Source: Nigrospora sphaerica (lineage: Eukaryota > Ascomycota > Sordariomycetes > Amphisphaeriales > Apiosporaceae). Taken from it: a DNA stretch of 64,000 nt. The DNA lies in contig JAGVVL010000022.1 in assembly GCA_018287875.1 (NCBI GenBank), positions 3,224,001-3,288,000 of the forward strand. The letters are read 5' to 3'. Numbering within the stretch: the first letter of the stretch is position 1; each line of letters begins with the position of its first letter. Below the pieces are notes generated by a model. That model had not been told where the DNA came from and searched no databases. It saw nothing but the letters and a program-made list of their open reading frames with translations. A program made the position numbers and the translations under genes. Below, piece by piece: positions 31,860-41,809 of this stretch.

Positions 31860-32400
31860 GTGGTACCCACGACACCGTGCTAAAATTAGTAAAGCTTCGC
31901 TAAGGCTCGCTCCCAATTAGTATATAGGAATTCGAAGGCGAGGCCTTCGAATTAAAAGAGGGGCGCACGCACGAGAGAGATATGCTTCCATTCTGATATT
32001 TAGTTCTAATTCCTTACTTAATTTCGTTTTATTCCGCGTTTTACGACACCCTTGGCACACCCTCTCGTGCAGTATTAAATAGCGTAAGAGAGAGCGTACG
32101 AGGGAGCGCACGAGACGGACGATTTTTAAACTCGGAATTTAAACGTGGATAGCTATTTTTCTCCCCTTACGCGGGGGGAGCCCTCCTGGGGCACCCGCGG
32201 TGGGCCTTAACCTGCTGTCGGCTTCCCTCCACGACCACTACTATTATCACGACGTACCGCGCACCGCCACTATCCCCGTGGCTTAGCCGGGTACGACAAA
32301 CGAGGCTAAAAACTCGCACCGCTTCTAAGTAATGGATTTCTAGCTCTAGGTCTCTAATCAAGGAGATTTCTGGCCTTTAGAATAGAGTCCTCCTTGGCGT
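31860..32400. mobile_element. AT-rich segment, probable remnant of a repeat element
   Basis: This segment is clearly richer in A+T than its surroundings (31920-32160 especially). It contains a perfect 10-bp palindrome, several copies of a CTCTCGTGCG-like motif in both orientations, and open minus-strand frames of about 64 codons each (32361-32167 and 32111-31917) that could be pieces of one decayed reading frame. I cannot name the element family, and no terminal repeats or target duplication were found. Confidence 0.35.
31929..31953. repeat. Perfect inverted repeat, 10-bp arms
   Basis: Arms AATTCGAAGG (31929-31938) and CCTTCGAATT (31944-31953) flank a 5-base loop. It lies within the AT-rich segment and could form a hairpin. 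Confidence 0.9.
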
Positions 32401-33695
32401 GCTGGAGAGGCCTAGGGAATGTACTTTTAGGAGAGCTTCACATGGAAAATGCGAAGTACTTCGCTTTTTCATTAAACGTAGCTTTCCTGATGAATACACG
32501 AAGGCAAGATCCATCCTGGGGGTTGCTGGTAAGGGGTTTGGCCCGCGACGTGCACTGATACCTTCCCCGGTTCGCAGTGGGGGGGTACAGCAGTAAGTAA
32601 ACGATGGGCCGATCCAAGGGGCGACCGCACGGCTTCGCTCCGCGCTGCGCATTGAAGCCTCATCTTAAACCAAGCACGTCGTCGGCGTCGGCCGTACGTT
32701 CAGGATGGCAGCGCTGTGCTGTGTACGCGTACAGCGCGGGGCCACTACCAGTGACTGACTACCTTGCTGCACCTCCCCCTTAGCCGGCACTCACGGTGTA
32801 GAAGGTGGTTCCACCTGTTTGCCCCTGAACAACACATTCGACGAGCTCCCTGCTGGCTTTTGTGCGCAGAACCGGCCGACAGTCCCGGGCTGGTGGACTC
32901 GACAGACGGGAAGTGGGGGCAAGATGATGTATACCAAGACGCCGACGAAATGGGGTGTACGAATATAGTCCGACCCCCAAGAGAGGGGCTTTTTAAGGCA
33001 ATTGTTAGGCACCATCAAGCCGCCAGTTCTAGTATGACGATGTTTTTGACGACGGAAAAACATGGCCGTACTGCAACCATCCGCCCTCATCGTCTGTCTT
33101 TCTAGGGCGGGAATTGGCAACGCTAGCCGCAGTAGCCGTTGAATCTCCTGTAGGTAGAAGACAAGCAAGTACAAAGTGACGATGGACCGGGTACAGGTAG
33201 TTTGGACGGTGTCACTAGCCCAAATGCTTAGACATCAAGCATCCATGGGCGGTAGAACTACCCGACTCCACTTCGGGTCGGTGCATCAATGCATGGACGA
33301 ATTCAACAGCACTTCCATGTCCACTTTACTACCGGGAAAGGAAGACGTGGGCCGAATAGGTAAAGTAGGTAGGCACGTTACATCCAAGCCCGTTGCTGTG
33401 AGAGCCCGTTTTGTCTCCTGGAATATCCATGGATCCCAGCGAACCGCCCTTTCACGAAATCCTCTTTGTCTACGCCCTCTCGCACTGCCACGCTTGTTAC
33501 GTTGCCATTCCCGTGACATAGTCCCCACCGCGTGATCGCCATGCGTATACGCACCGTAGCTCCCGACTGCCGATTCCTCCATTCCCTACCGGCATTCGCC
33601 CCCTGCAGGAACCAACCTGGCGAACCTCGTATTCCGTGACGTAGACCGTGGAGATGCAAACCCGTTGGTTCCTTAGTTCGCGCCTCATTGCGCCT
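32401..33695. other. Upstream region of the small secreted protein gene, no gene seen
   Basis: Short frames only, with no recognisable domain. The 3' part should contain regulatory sequence for the secreted-protein gene at 33869. Confidence 0.4.
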
Positions 33696-33713
33696 CCAAT
33701 TCACACTATATAA
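33696..33713 (+). promoter_or_regulatory. CCAAT and TATA elements of the small secreted protein gene
   Basis: CCAAT (33696-33700) and TATATAA (33707-33713) stand close together, about 155 bp upstream of the ATG at 33869. The leader between them and the ATG is rich in C and T. The closeness of CCAAT to TATA is unusual, so the CCAAT may be fortuitous. Confidence 0.45.
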
Positions 33714-33868
33714 CCACCGCCGGCTCGCCAGCGTTGCTCACGACTACCTTCTATCCACCATTCCTCATTGACATCGTCATAGTCACCCACGATTCCACAC
33801 CACTTTCCTCCACCCACAAAGCTCCCCGCCACTCCGACCTTGCCAAACCACCCCAGCCGACCCTCAAG

Positions 33869-34153
33869 ATGCAGTTCTCGCTCGTCGCTCTGTTCGCCGT
33901 CGCCGTCGCCGCGGTTCCCCACATGGCCGGCCGAAACATCCCCGACTCCTGTGACAAGCAACTCCAGCAGTGTCAGAACGCCCCCAACGCCGATGGGTCG
34001 GTGTGCGAGTCTCGGCAATCGATTTGTCTGAAGTCCTGCGAGGCCGGCTTCGAATCGTGTAACAACTCTCCCACCACCGACAAGGAGAAGTGCTCGTCCG
34101 TCTTTGAGGGATGCGCAGGTCACGCCCGTGTGGTCCCAACCCCCGGCGTCTAA
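33869..34153 (+). CDS. Small secreted protein with eight cysteines
   Basis: A 94-residue protein starting at the ATG with CAAG in front. Residues 1-16 (MQFSLVALFAVAVAAV) form a signal peptide. The mature part has eight cysteines in paired spacing (DSC, QQC, SVC, SIC, KSC, ESC, EKC, EGC), consistent with four disulfides. There is no transmembrane segment or GPI signal. Such proteins are typical of fungal secretomes and are often listed as effector candidates, but I do not recognise the family and function is unknown. The open frame extends upstream without a stop, so an earlier start is possible; the signal peptide and TATA position favour this one. No intron is needed. Confidence 0.75.
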   Translation: MQFSLVALFAVAVAAVPHMAGRNIPDSCDKQLQQCQNAPNADGSVCESRQSICLKSCEAGFESCNNSPTTDKEKCSSVFEGCAGHARVVPTPGV

Positions 34154-35405
34154 GTGCTGGAGCTTTCCGACGGGAACAGTGTCGGCTTCGGAGGGTTGGG
34201 AGATGTAGCATCTGATCTTACACTCAGCTGGAAAATATCATCACTGCCGTACCGGACTGTTAACTGACTGGGCCCCGTCTCTGTGATTCCTCAATGCCTG
34301 CCACTTCGTGGGCTGTGTCTGCCTCGTCCTTCCTCCTTCAGCAACTTTTACTGATGATGGCCAATGATATCGTAGAACTGAGTATGAAACAACGCGGCAA
34401 CGGCCGGGGTAGTGAGTCGTGCGGCCTTACCCAGCAAAAAGAGAAGCAGAAAAAAACATACAACACCGAGGATTCCCAGGTCGTCACCGACCCTAGTACT
34501 AATTCGGCGCTTTCCAGCTTATCTATGGGAGAGCGGACGGGATCCCGAGTTTTCTGGAAGCTATGGTCGTATGTGTTATAAATGTCATGTATTTTATATT
34601 ATATTCATAACACTGTCCAGCAGCGACACCCCCCTTTTGCACCCACTACCGCATGAGGCAGCACTTGACATGGTAGTGTCATAATTCCATCCGTATAGAA
34701 GCCGCGGGGTAAACACAAATGGTGAAATCCCCACCCGACCTAAGGTGGCTTTTGTTATGGGGTAACTTTCTTCACGATGAATCATTGCGTTGAGAGGCTT
34801 GTGGCTGGTCCATAGAACGAACGGCGACCAGTTTATGAATTAACGTCCAACGTTTCGGGCACCTTAGCTGGACCAAAGACGTAGGCATTTACTAAACTTC
34901 GCCTTTCGCCACGTCCAGAGCGACGATTTGCCTTTTTGCCCAAGATTCTTCGACGCGCCCTCTGCGTAGTATCAAATTATACGCCGATAGCACGACAAGG
35001 GGGAAAGCTACCTCCGATGAAGCGGGAGAGTGGCTCCTAAGGTCCGATGCGGCTTTTGGTCAACGCCGCCTGTGGCTGCTCCCTACCCCAATACGAAGTC
35101 AAAGCACCAACCAACTACCCAAGAGGAATAAACATCGTATCTGAAGTACATACACATCCAAAGAAGTACTCTAACAGTACCGTCGAGTTCCAAAGCAGGA
35201 CCCCCATACACCCATTTGCGTGAGCTCAAATTCGCCTGGTGTTCCGGAACATCGACTGGCATGGCTAAGTCGATCATGCTTTCGAGACATGGCCTTGGTC
35301 ATGCCGGATCGCGTCGCATGTTGGGCTCCTTGACGCCCGCCTCTTGCTCCTTCTCTCCCCCTCACTGGTGACGGCCTCAGATCTTCGCCATTTCGCTTCT
35401 TACGC
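34154..35405. other. Intergenic region, no gene seen
   Basis: About 1.25 kb without supported coding sequence. Base composition becomes more AT-rich here than in the flanking genes, a trend that continues to about 41.4 kb. Confidence 0.4.
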
Positions 35406-35870
35406 ATGGTCATGGGAAGCATCGAGCAGCGTCTTGCCTTGGCTCAAAATATAGGGGTCACCATTGGCGGGATTCGGCCCGTCAAGATCGCCAACCGCGG
35501 CATTGGCATCGGTGCAACGCGTAACCTCGAGGTACTTTCCCCGGCGTCCCCCTGGCCCTCGCGTCGCCTTCGCGTCGCCGCGTCTTCGTCAAATTGACGC
35601 AGTTGGCCAGCGTGGTGCTGTGATTCTCGACAACCCTACACCAGCTGTATGGAGCATTGGCTCCGTTGCCCGGCATGTTCTTCAAAATTTGCCCTCTAAT
35701 CTTCCTTTTCGTAGTACTGACTGCATACCTGACTCTCGACGCGACAATTGGATTGACCACGTGGAGGAGGCTGTTCCCGGCAAGGGAGGATCGGCCCCGA
35801 ACCGATGGTACGACATCGCTCTCGATGAAGTGCTGCTGTCACGCTTGAGGAAGAGTCAAGTTAAAGAGTT
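35406..35870 (+). pseudogene. SET-domain protein relic
   Basis: A first exon (35406-35531) encodes SIEQRLALAQNIGVTIGG, then RPVKIANRGIGIGATRNLE, matching the start of fungal SET proteins of the Rubisco-methyltransferase-like type. An intron (GTACTT...GGCCAG, 35532-35610) joins in phase to RGAVILDNPT, the next conserved strand, and ARHVLQNLPSNL. The following conserved block, LTAYLTLDAT...LTTWRRLFPARED (about 35714-35790), is in a different frame with too little space for an intron, so a frameshift near 35700-35712 is implied. After it the frame reaches a stop at about 35848, and I cannot find the catalytic NH or Tyr motifs of the SET core downstream. This is most simply a decayed, truncated gene; a sequencing indel could explain the first frameshift but not the missing core. 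Confidence 0.55.
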
Positions 35871-38800
35871 GGCCGGTACATGCGCGTGCCGGCCGGCTTT
35901 GGTACGTGCAAGTAGCCAAAAAGACGCTGAAACGGGAGCCTCCCGTGCGTGCGTTTATGGAACGCTTGCGCCGAGATCTTCAACGGAGGGCACGTTCTTA
36001 AGAGACTTGGCCGCATCGCCAAGTCGTCCTCCGGCTCCTAAAGCCAGTGCGACACCCTTCGCCAACACTGGCAGCAAATCCAAAGCATTACTGAAAGCAA
36101 GTGGGATTTTTACGCCGAAAGTTGACCATGCTGAACGCCCAAATCGCACTTCTCCCCGGATCCGGACGATAAGACGGGAGAATCAAAGCACGGCACCTGA
36201 CACCGCATGGTGAAGATGTAACGCTGAAAAGAGGCCGGAATAGGTAAGACCAACCGGACGAAGGTGAAAGTATATCAAAGAATGATGCCGAGAGAGACAT
36301 AAAGGGGAGAACGGCCCCAAATACCACTTACGGAGAAACATGACCTGCGAACTGATTTTTGCACTACTACACTCTGACGATGGACCCGCCTGCCCTTATT
36401 TGTTGCAATAGCCATCTTGTTAAAGCCTTTTTTTTGATGGGTTGAGTCTCGCCGTCAGTGTGCGATCCCGGGCTGCTACGCACGTAGCGCCCCTCGCGCT
36501 GTTCAAGGAGAACGAGGGAATTTGGACGCCAAACGCTTTTACACCGACCTCACCTACGATACAGACGACATCTATTCAAGAACAAAAAGGGAGTACCAAT
36601 GGGTCAAAGAGCCGAACCAGTTTGACCAACTGGGCGCTTTTATTTCCGAGGAAGATTCGGCACTCCCCGAAGCAGGATGACCTCAGGTAAAACGCCGTGA
36701 TGAAACGTGGAGAAAGTGGTCTCATGAATGACACGATCGGCCAGGTTACAAGAATCGATGCGGATGTGGTAACCTTTAGACGTGAAGAACTTAACAGCGT
36801 CTGGCGGTTCTTCGTCGACGTCGAATACGCCTTTGGGCTCAGCTGCTGCTTTCCTCTGGACGAGTTGGAGGCACACCCCACATATTTGGCCACGGCGGTA
36901 TGTAGTGTGAACATCGATTCAAACCCAGACAGCCCGCTGACAACTAGCAGAGACAACTGAAATAACATATCCAGCAGACCACCCGGTTCTTCAAGTTGCC
37001 CTTGGAGACCCGCAGGATGATCCTCGTGGTGACCCATGCTGTCGAGCTTCGAGGCCGTCGTATATTTCCTGTGCAGCTTGTGTTGACTGCTTGTAAAAGT
37101 ATCTCTTAGATCGCATGTTTTCCCCATACTACGGGTTTATTGGAGAGTAATTGAACAGGGGCTGTATTATTGAACCGTAGCTCTGGATTTTCGCATCGAT
37201 ATTTTATCTGTGTATATTATTTCGCTTTCCATATCGTGAGCTAACTCTTCGGTGTTAGTGTGCGGAAGCGCCCGTCATAGAGGATCAGGTCGTACAAACC
37301 AGGTTCCGACTTCTGGGGTAGACATGGTTATACGTCGGTCAGGTAGCTCGGCTTGGTCCCCAATAGAGTATCGTTCCTACGAAGTGCGCTTGGGACTGGA
37401 TATACTGAGTTCGACAAATACCGTATGGTCTCGCGATCTCCTTCCTTCCTATGTTCTCAAGCTCAATCCCCTCGGACCCACAGCTACAGCCGAAAAGCAT
37501 ACATCGGAAAACGCGAGTTGATTTCAGCGAACCCCAGATCAGAAAACCTCGGACACGATTGGACGTACACAGTGACTCTTTTCGTGAATTATGGGCGCCG
37601 GAATACGCTAGCGGCCGGAGATGCAGACCGTATCCGCCAGCGATGGGAGCAGGATGGAGTTCCCACAGTGATCGCCGGGGTCAGCGAGCTACATGTATGG
37701 GCATGTTGAGGAAACACGTGTCACAAGAGTCATTAATACGCTTTCATAGGCCTTTGAAAGCCGAGTACTGCTGAAGCAGAAACCCAGGTCGATTGTCGGC
37801 GACACTCCGCTCAGCCACGCGTTTCGCTGAAATGCGGGTGAACGCCAAATCAAGTGAATACGACCACTGGAAATATTCGTCGACCCTCAACAGTCAACTT
37901 GCTCATGTCCGGAACAGCCCACGCGGCTGGCCTCTATGTCGATCTTCACGAACATTGGAGCACCGGTTGCTCGAATGCCTCGTGGAAATCCCCATATGTT
38001 GGCTAAGGCGCGTCCCGCGTTGCGACTAAAGCTTCTCCCGACCTCAGAAACTGCCTCCTGTTCGCGTTGCGTTCAACATGCTTCTGAACAGCGCCCAGTG
38101 ATTGGGTTACTCATCGGCAGCGGATGAGAGGCGCGGACGGGGACGGGCAGGATCATGGTCCAAAGCGCCACCAAGCACACAATCAAGCAGCCTCAGGTGA
38201 CGGTGAGGCCTTATCAATTATCGCCCGTAACGTTAAACTGCCTGGGTCCGGCCCATCCGAGAGGGCCGACCCATCCGAAAGGGTCGGCAAATTCCGATGC
38301 AGGCCGGGCAGCTTGTCCGAAGAATGGATGGAACGAAAAGCACCTAATCCAGCTGACTCCGTTCTTATGGCCACGGGGGTTCTTTCGGGGGTAAAAGTCT
38401 AATCACCAGGAATGCCAGCGAGACGGCTCCAGGCCTATTGGTGGGCATTCATTGTTAGAGTTCGGTAGGCCACGCCAAACGGGACAGTATGCAGTGGCGA
38501 ACCTAACTGAAGACCACAGAGCCCAAATAGCATGCCATGGCACAACGGGGGGTAACGAATACAGAAACAAGTTTGACCAAGGGACGATGCCGGTGTTTAC
38601 CGCCGCGGAAAATCGGTCTAGCAGACGCTGGCCAGCGGGATGAGGCTAGAAGCCAGAGGCGCTGGAACCCAGGTTCTGTGTGAGGGAACCGGATTCTCGA
38701 AAGTCTCCGGCAGCCTATTTGTACTTCACGGGCAGCAAACCCCTCCAAATAGGTGTTGGACGACCACCGCGGTCTTTGGGTGTGTTATCCGACTCCGGAC

Positions 38801-38905
38801 AAGTAGTGGGAGTAACGCCTACAGCCACCCGTCAACACCCACTATCGCCGTCGCCGCCTTCCCGAAGGTCCGCCCACATCCACCAGAAGAAGTACGCATT
38901 TCGTG
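35871..38905. other. 3-kb region with scattered coding-like fragments, no gene resolved
   Basis: Several stretches look protein-like on the plus strand: a segment near 36540-36670 with KREYQWVKEPNQFDQLGAF, a frame at 36697-36960, an FFKLPLETRRMIL-like piece near 36980 (a pattern seen in fungal F-box-like and hypothetical proteins), and a frame at 37353-37709. I could not join them by plausible splice sites or name a family. They may be exons of highly split genes or pieces of decayed ones. Confidence 0.35.
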
Positions 38906-40694
38906 ATGGGTGGAACGGCTCCGGCATCCCGGCCTGCCATCTACTACCAAGATGAGCCGCTCGCCGCGCGGATTACCGGACTCCTCTTGGTCATCGCCAC
39001 GTGCAGTTCTTGTGCCAGCTTCTTATGTCCGGCTCCAAGCCCCCAATGCTCTTGGAAGTTACTGAGCTGACCAAAAACTCAAGCCTTGCGCGTGGCGGGA
39101 GTGAAGGACTGGCGACGGGTTCCCCTGATTGGGTGGAGTAGGTGCCACGCAGCCAGAGACGCCCGAAGATGCTGTACTGATGCCGTGTCCGCTGTAGTTA
39201 TCCTGTTGATCTATTCTGACTCCTTTCTCTTCGTCATTGGGGCTGCCATAGTGCAGTACGCATTCGGTTCCAAAGACAACCCGGCCGTGTGCCAAAGTGC
39301 CGCGCTGATGTGCCTTTCGGGCTATTTAACAAGCAAGGTAAGCACCCGGCGAGCACTTATAGGTGGGACAAATTGTTGATATGCGATGCAGTTGGTAAAA
39401 CGGCACCCGCTACGACGAACTTCACCCAAGGGCTATATTGACCGCGTTCCGCCCAGCTTATCTACCTCTTTCTCGCTGACCGCGCGGTAAGTCGCACGCC
39501 TAGGACTGAGCGGTGCCGGACCTATTCTGACCAAGAGGCTACCAGCACCTCGTTCGTGGGCACAGAGTCAGTCGGCTCAAGTCCAAGCTATGGCTCGTTA
39601 ACACGCTCGGGGCTACGCGTGAGTGATTCGTTGCTTGATGGTTACAGCCGGAACATGGCGCTGACCTCACGGTAGTCGTCGACGTTGCGTTATGGATACC
39701 AATGATTATCTAGTATGTGCCTAGTCGTATGGTTATGGTCTGTTGGCTCAACGGATTACTGACTACCAAAAGCCGCATCAACCGCATTGAGAAGGGTAAT
39801 TGTGTTATAGGGGTAGAACGAGAGTTCTTATTTGTCCCTGTGGCCTTCGATGTCGGCATCAGCGTATGAACACATCCCTGCACCACGTTTCCTTGGCAAA
39901 CCTTGATACTGACCCCCGACAGGTCTATGCGACAGGTCTATTCGTATATCCACTCATGAGTATGCGCCCAATCCTCCTTTCTATCCGTATCCCGTGCCAA
40001 CGTAGGATCTCGCATAGGGACCTACAAGATCAGCTTCGACTTTTCCTCTCGAGGGATTTCCCTGGGTAGCCAGCGAGCGGCTTCCCGGCCAGCCACCCGC
40101 CGTCTACGCAAGTTGACCATAAGGACGCTGATCGGTGCCTGCTTTAGTAATGCGAGCAGCATATCGTGCGTGAACTGAGACCAACTCGCCAGCTTTGACT
40201 TCTGGTTGCCGCGGCTGACTCGGGATAGGAACCTACTGGGGCTGCTGCTACTCGACGGCCAGCCGGCGTGGCTGTGCCTTCTTTGTTGTAAAGCAGACAG
40301 TACGCCCTCATGACGATACCCCCACGTCTTCGACTATGGATTCTCACTTCCTTTCACAGTCTTGATCAACGCCGTGGTCATCTTCTGGGTCACAATGGTC
40401 GATAATCCGGATGAGGGGAAATCGACCAAAGCATCAACGGCGGCCTCAACCGACCTCGCGCGTCCTTCTCCCCGGCGAGGGGTATTTCCGTACAGCGACT
40501 CGGCGCTTGCCTGTAGTGATTTCCTTGCCCCAACGGGGGCTTCTGTTAGTAGGAACTACTTCAATAATCTCAAGGGCGGCAACTTGGGTATGTATCCGCT
40601 CGTGCTCCATGTGTTCTTCTGTACATCCATCCAATACACGCTTTGGGGGTGGTGGCTGACATATTTGCGGCAGGCCAGGGAGCAGGGGGCTTGA
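38906..40694 (+). CDS. Seven-helix fungal membrane protein of unknown function, many small exons
   Basis: Exons that join in phase: one ending 39337 (coding from about 39086), 39457-39486, 39546-39618, 39676-39712, 39773-39863, 39923-39959, 40018-40165, 40229-40299 and 40360-40694. Introns are 57-119 nt with GT...AG ends; several have clear CTGAC branch points. Joined, they give ordered helices: VVILLIYSDSFLFVIGAAI; ALMCLSGYLTSK-LIYLFLADRA; SKLWLVNTLGAT-LVDVALWIPMIIY; a NRIEKGNCVIG loop; FLFVPVAFDVGIS-VYATGLFVYPL; LTIRTLIGACFSNASSIS-NLLG; and QPAWLCLLCCKAD-ILINAVVIFWV. This order matches a family of fungal seven-helix proteins annotated only as transmembrane proteins. The first exon (from 38906, MGGTAPASRP..., with a first helix) and its splice to the 39.1-kb exon are unsettled. 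The C-terminus after about 40580 is also uncertain. Codon use is less GC-biased than in neighbours. Confidence 0.75.
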
Positions 40695-41809
40695 GCGAGG
40701 TGGTTCACACGAATTCCTGCGAATTACGAGCCGAGCCCTGTCTGGGGGTGTCAATGCAAGGAAACTCCGGCAGGAGACCACACGAGGAACAGGCGATGGG
40801 GTCTGTGAATTCGACAGCATGATTCCGAGGAAGGCGCCGCACATGCATTTATGTCTTGGAGAATCAATGCATACATAAACCCGATGACACCTCTTCCGCG
40901 TTGTGAGTTCATTCCGCCGCGGCATCGGCTGCGACATGGACCGTGGGTACAGCATGGCCTGAGGCAGAAGGAAGCTTTCCTGGCTCTGATGTCACTTCCC
41001 GGGGCTTATGGCAGCGCGTACTTCGACCCATCCATCCGTCGGCAGTCTACCCATCATTCACGAGGATGGTTTATTGAGAGACACTGCTAGACAATTGGGC
41101 GGTTTTGTCTCGGCGGCCGAACAGGAAAGTTTATCGCTGCGGGCCGCCACATTGAAAGCCGACGGTGTCTGTTCGTGCAGTTAGCCAATGCATGACAGGC
41201 AACATCGCTAAGTAGTAGTAGAGAATCACGGCCGGAAGACGCTACACAATGGCATAGATAGACGCGGGTACATGGAACCAATATCCCCAGAGGCATCTGG
41301 CACCCGTCGTATTGTATGGAGCTTGCCATCACCGTTGGTGTTGAGCTTCCTGGCCATGGTTTTCATGCTCCTCCTCCACCCCCATTCCACCGGTGGAGGA
41401 TTGGCACAACAGCCTAAATTCGCATCCAGTACGTTTTAAAGATCTCATGAGCCCTTATAATATCACAGAAGTACTTGTTCGCGTCGCCACCATGACGATT
41501 GACGAGAGCCTTTGGGTGGCTTCCTCCATGTCTCGGTTAGCAGGCATGGGGCACAGACGCTCACCCAACGTTGGATCGTCGTTGCTGCAACGATGCTATG
41601 TATTGCGCGCTCACGGACAATCCTGGATATCATGCGGTTCCATCTCCGTGGTTACAACCGACAGCTCCATTGCATGTTTGCAAAGTAGGGTGCTCTGTAT
41701 AAATCTGCCGGCAATGGCAACGGCTGTCCGTCCTCCATTCTCGCGCCATCACAGACCGTGACCTATTGGAAAGAGCCAAGCTCTGAACACCCACCAGGTG
41801 TCGTTCAAT
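40695..41809. other. Intergenic region, no gene seen
   Basis: About 1.1 kb between two rightward genes. No domain or splice-consistent frame was found. It should contain the MFS transporter promoter, and possibly a short 5' exon of that gene. Confidence 0.4.
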
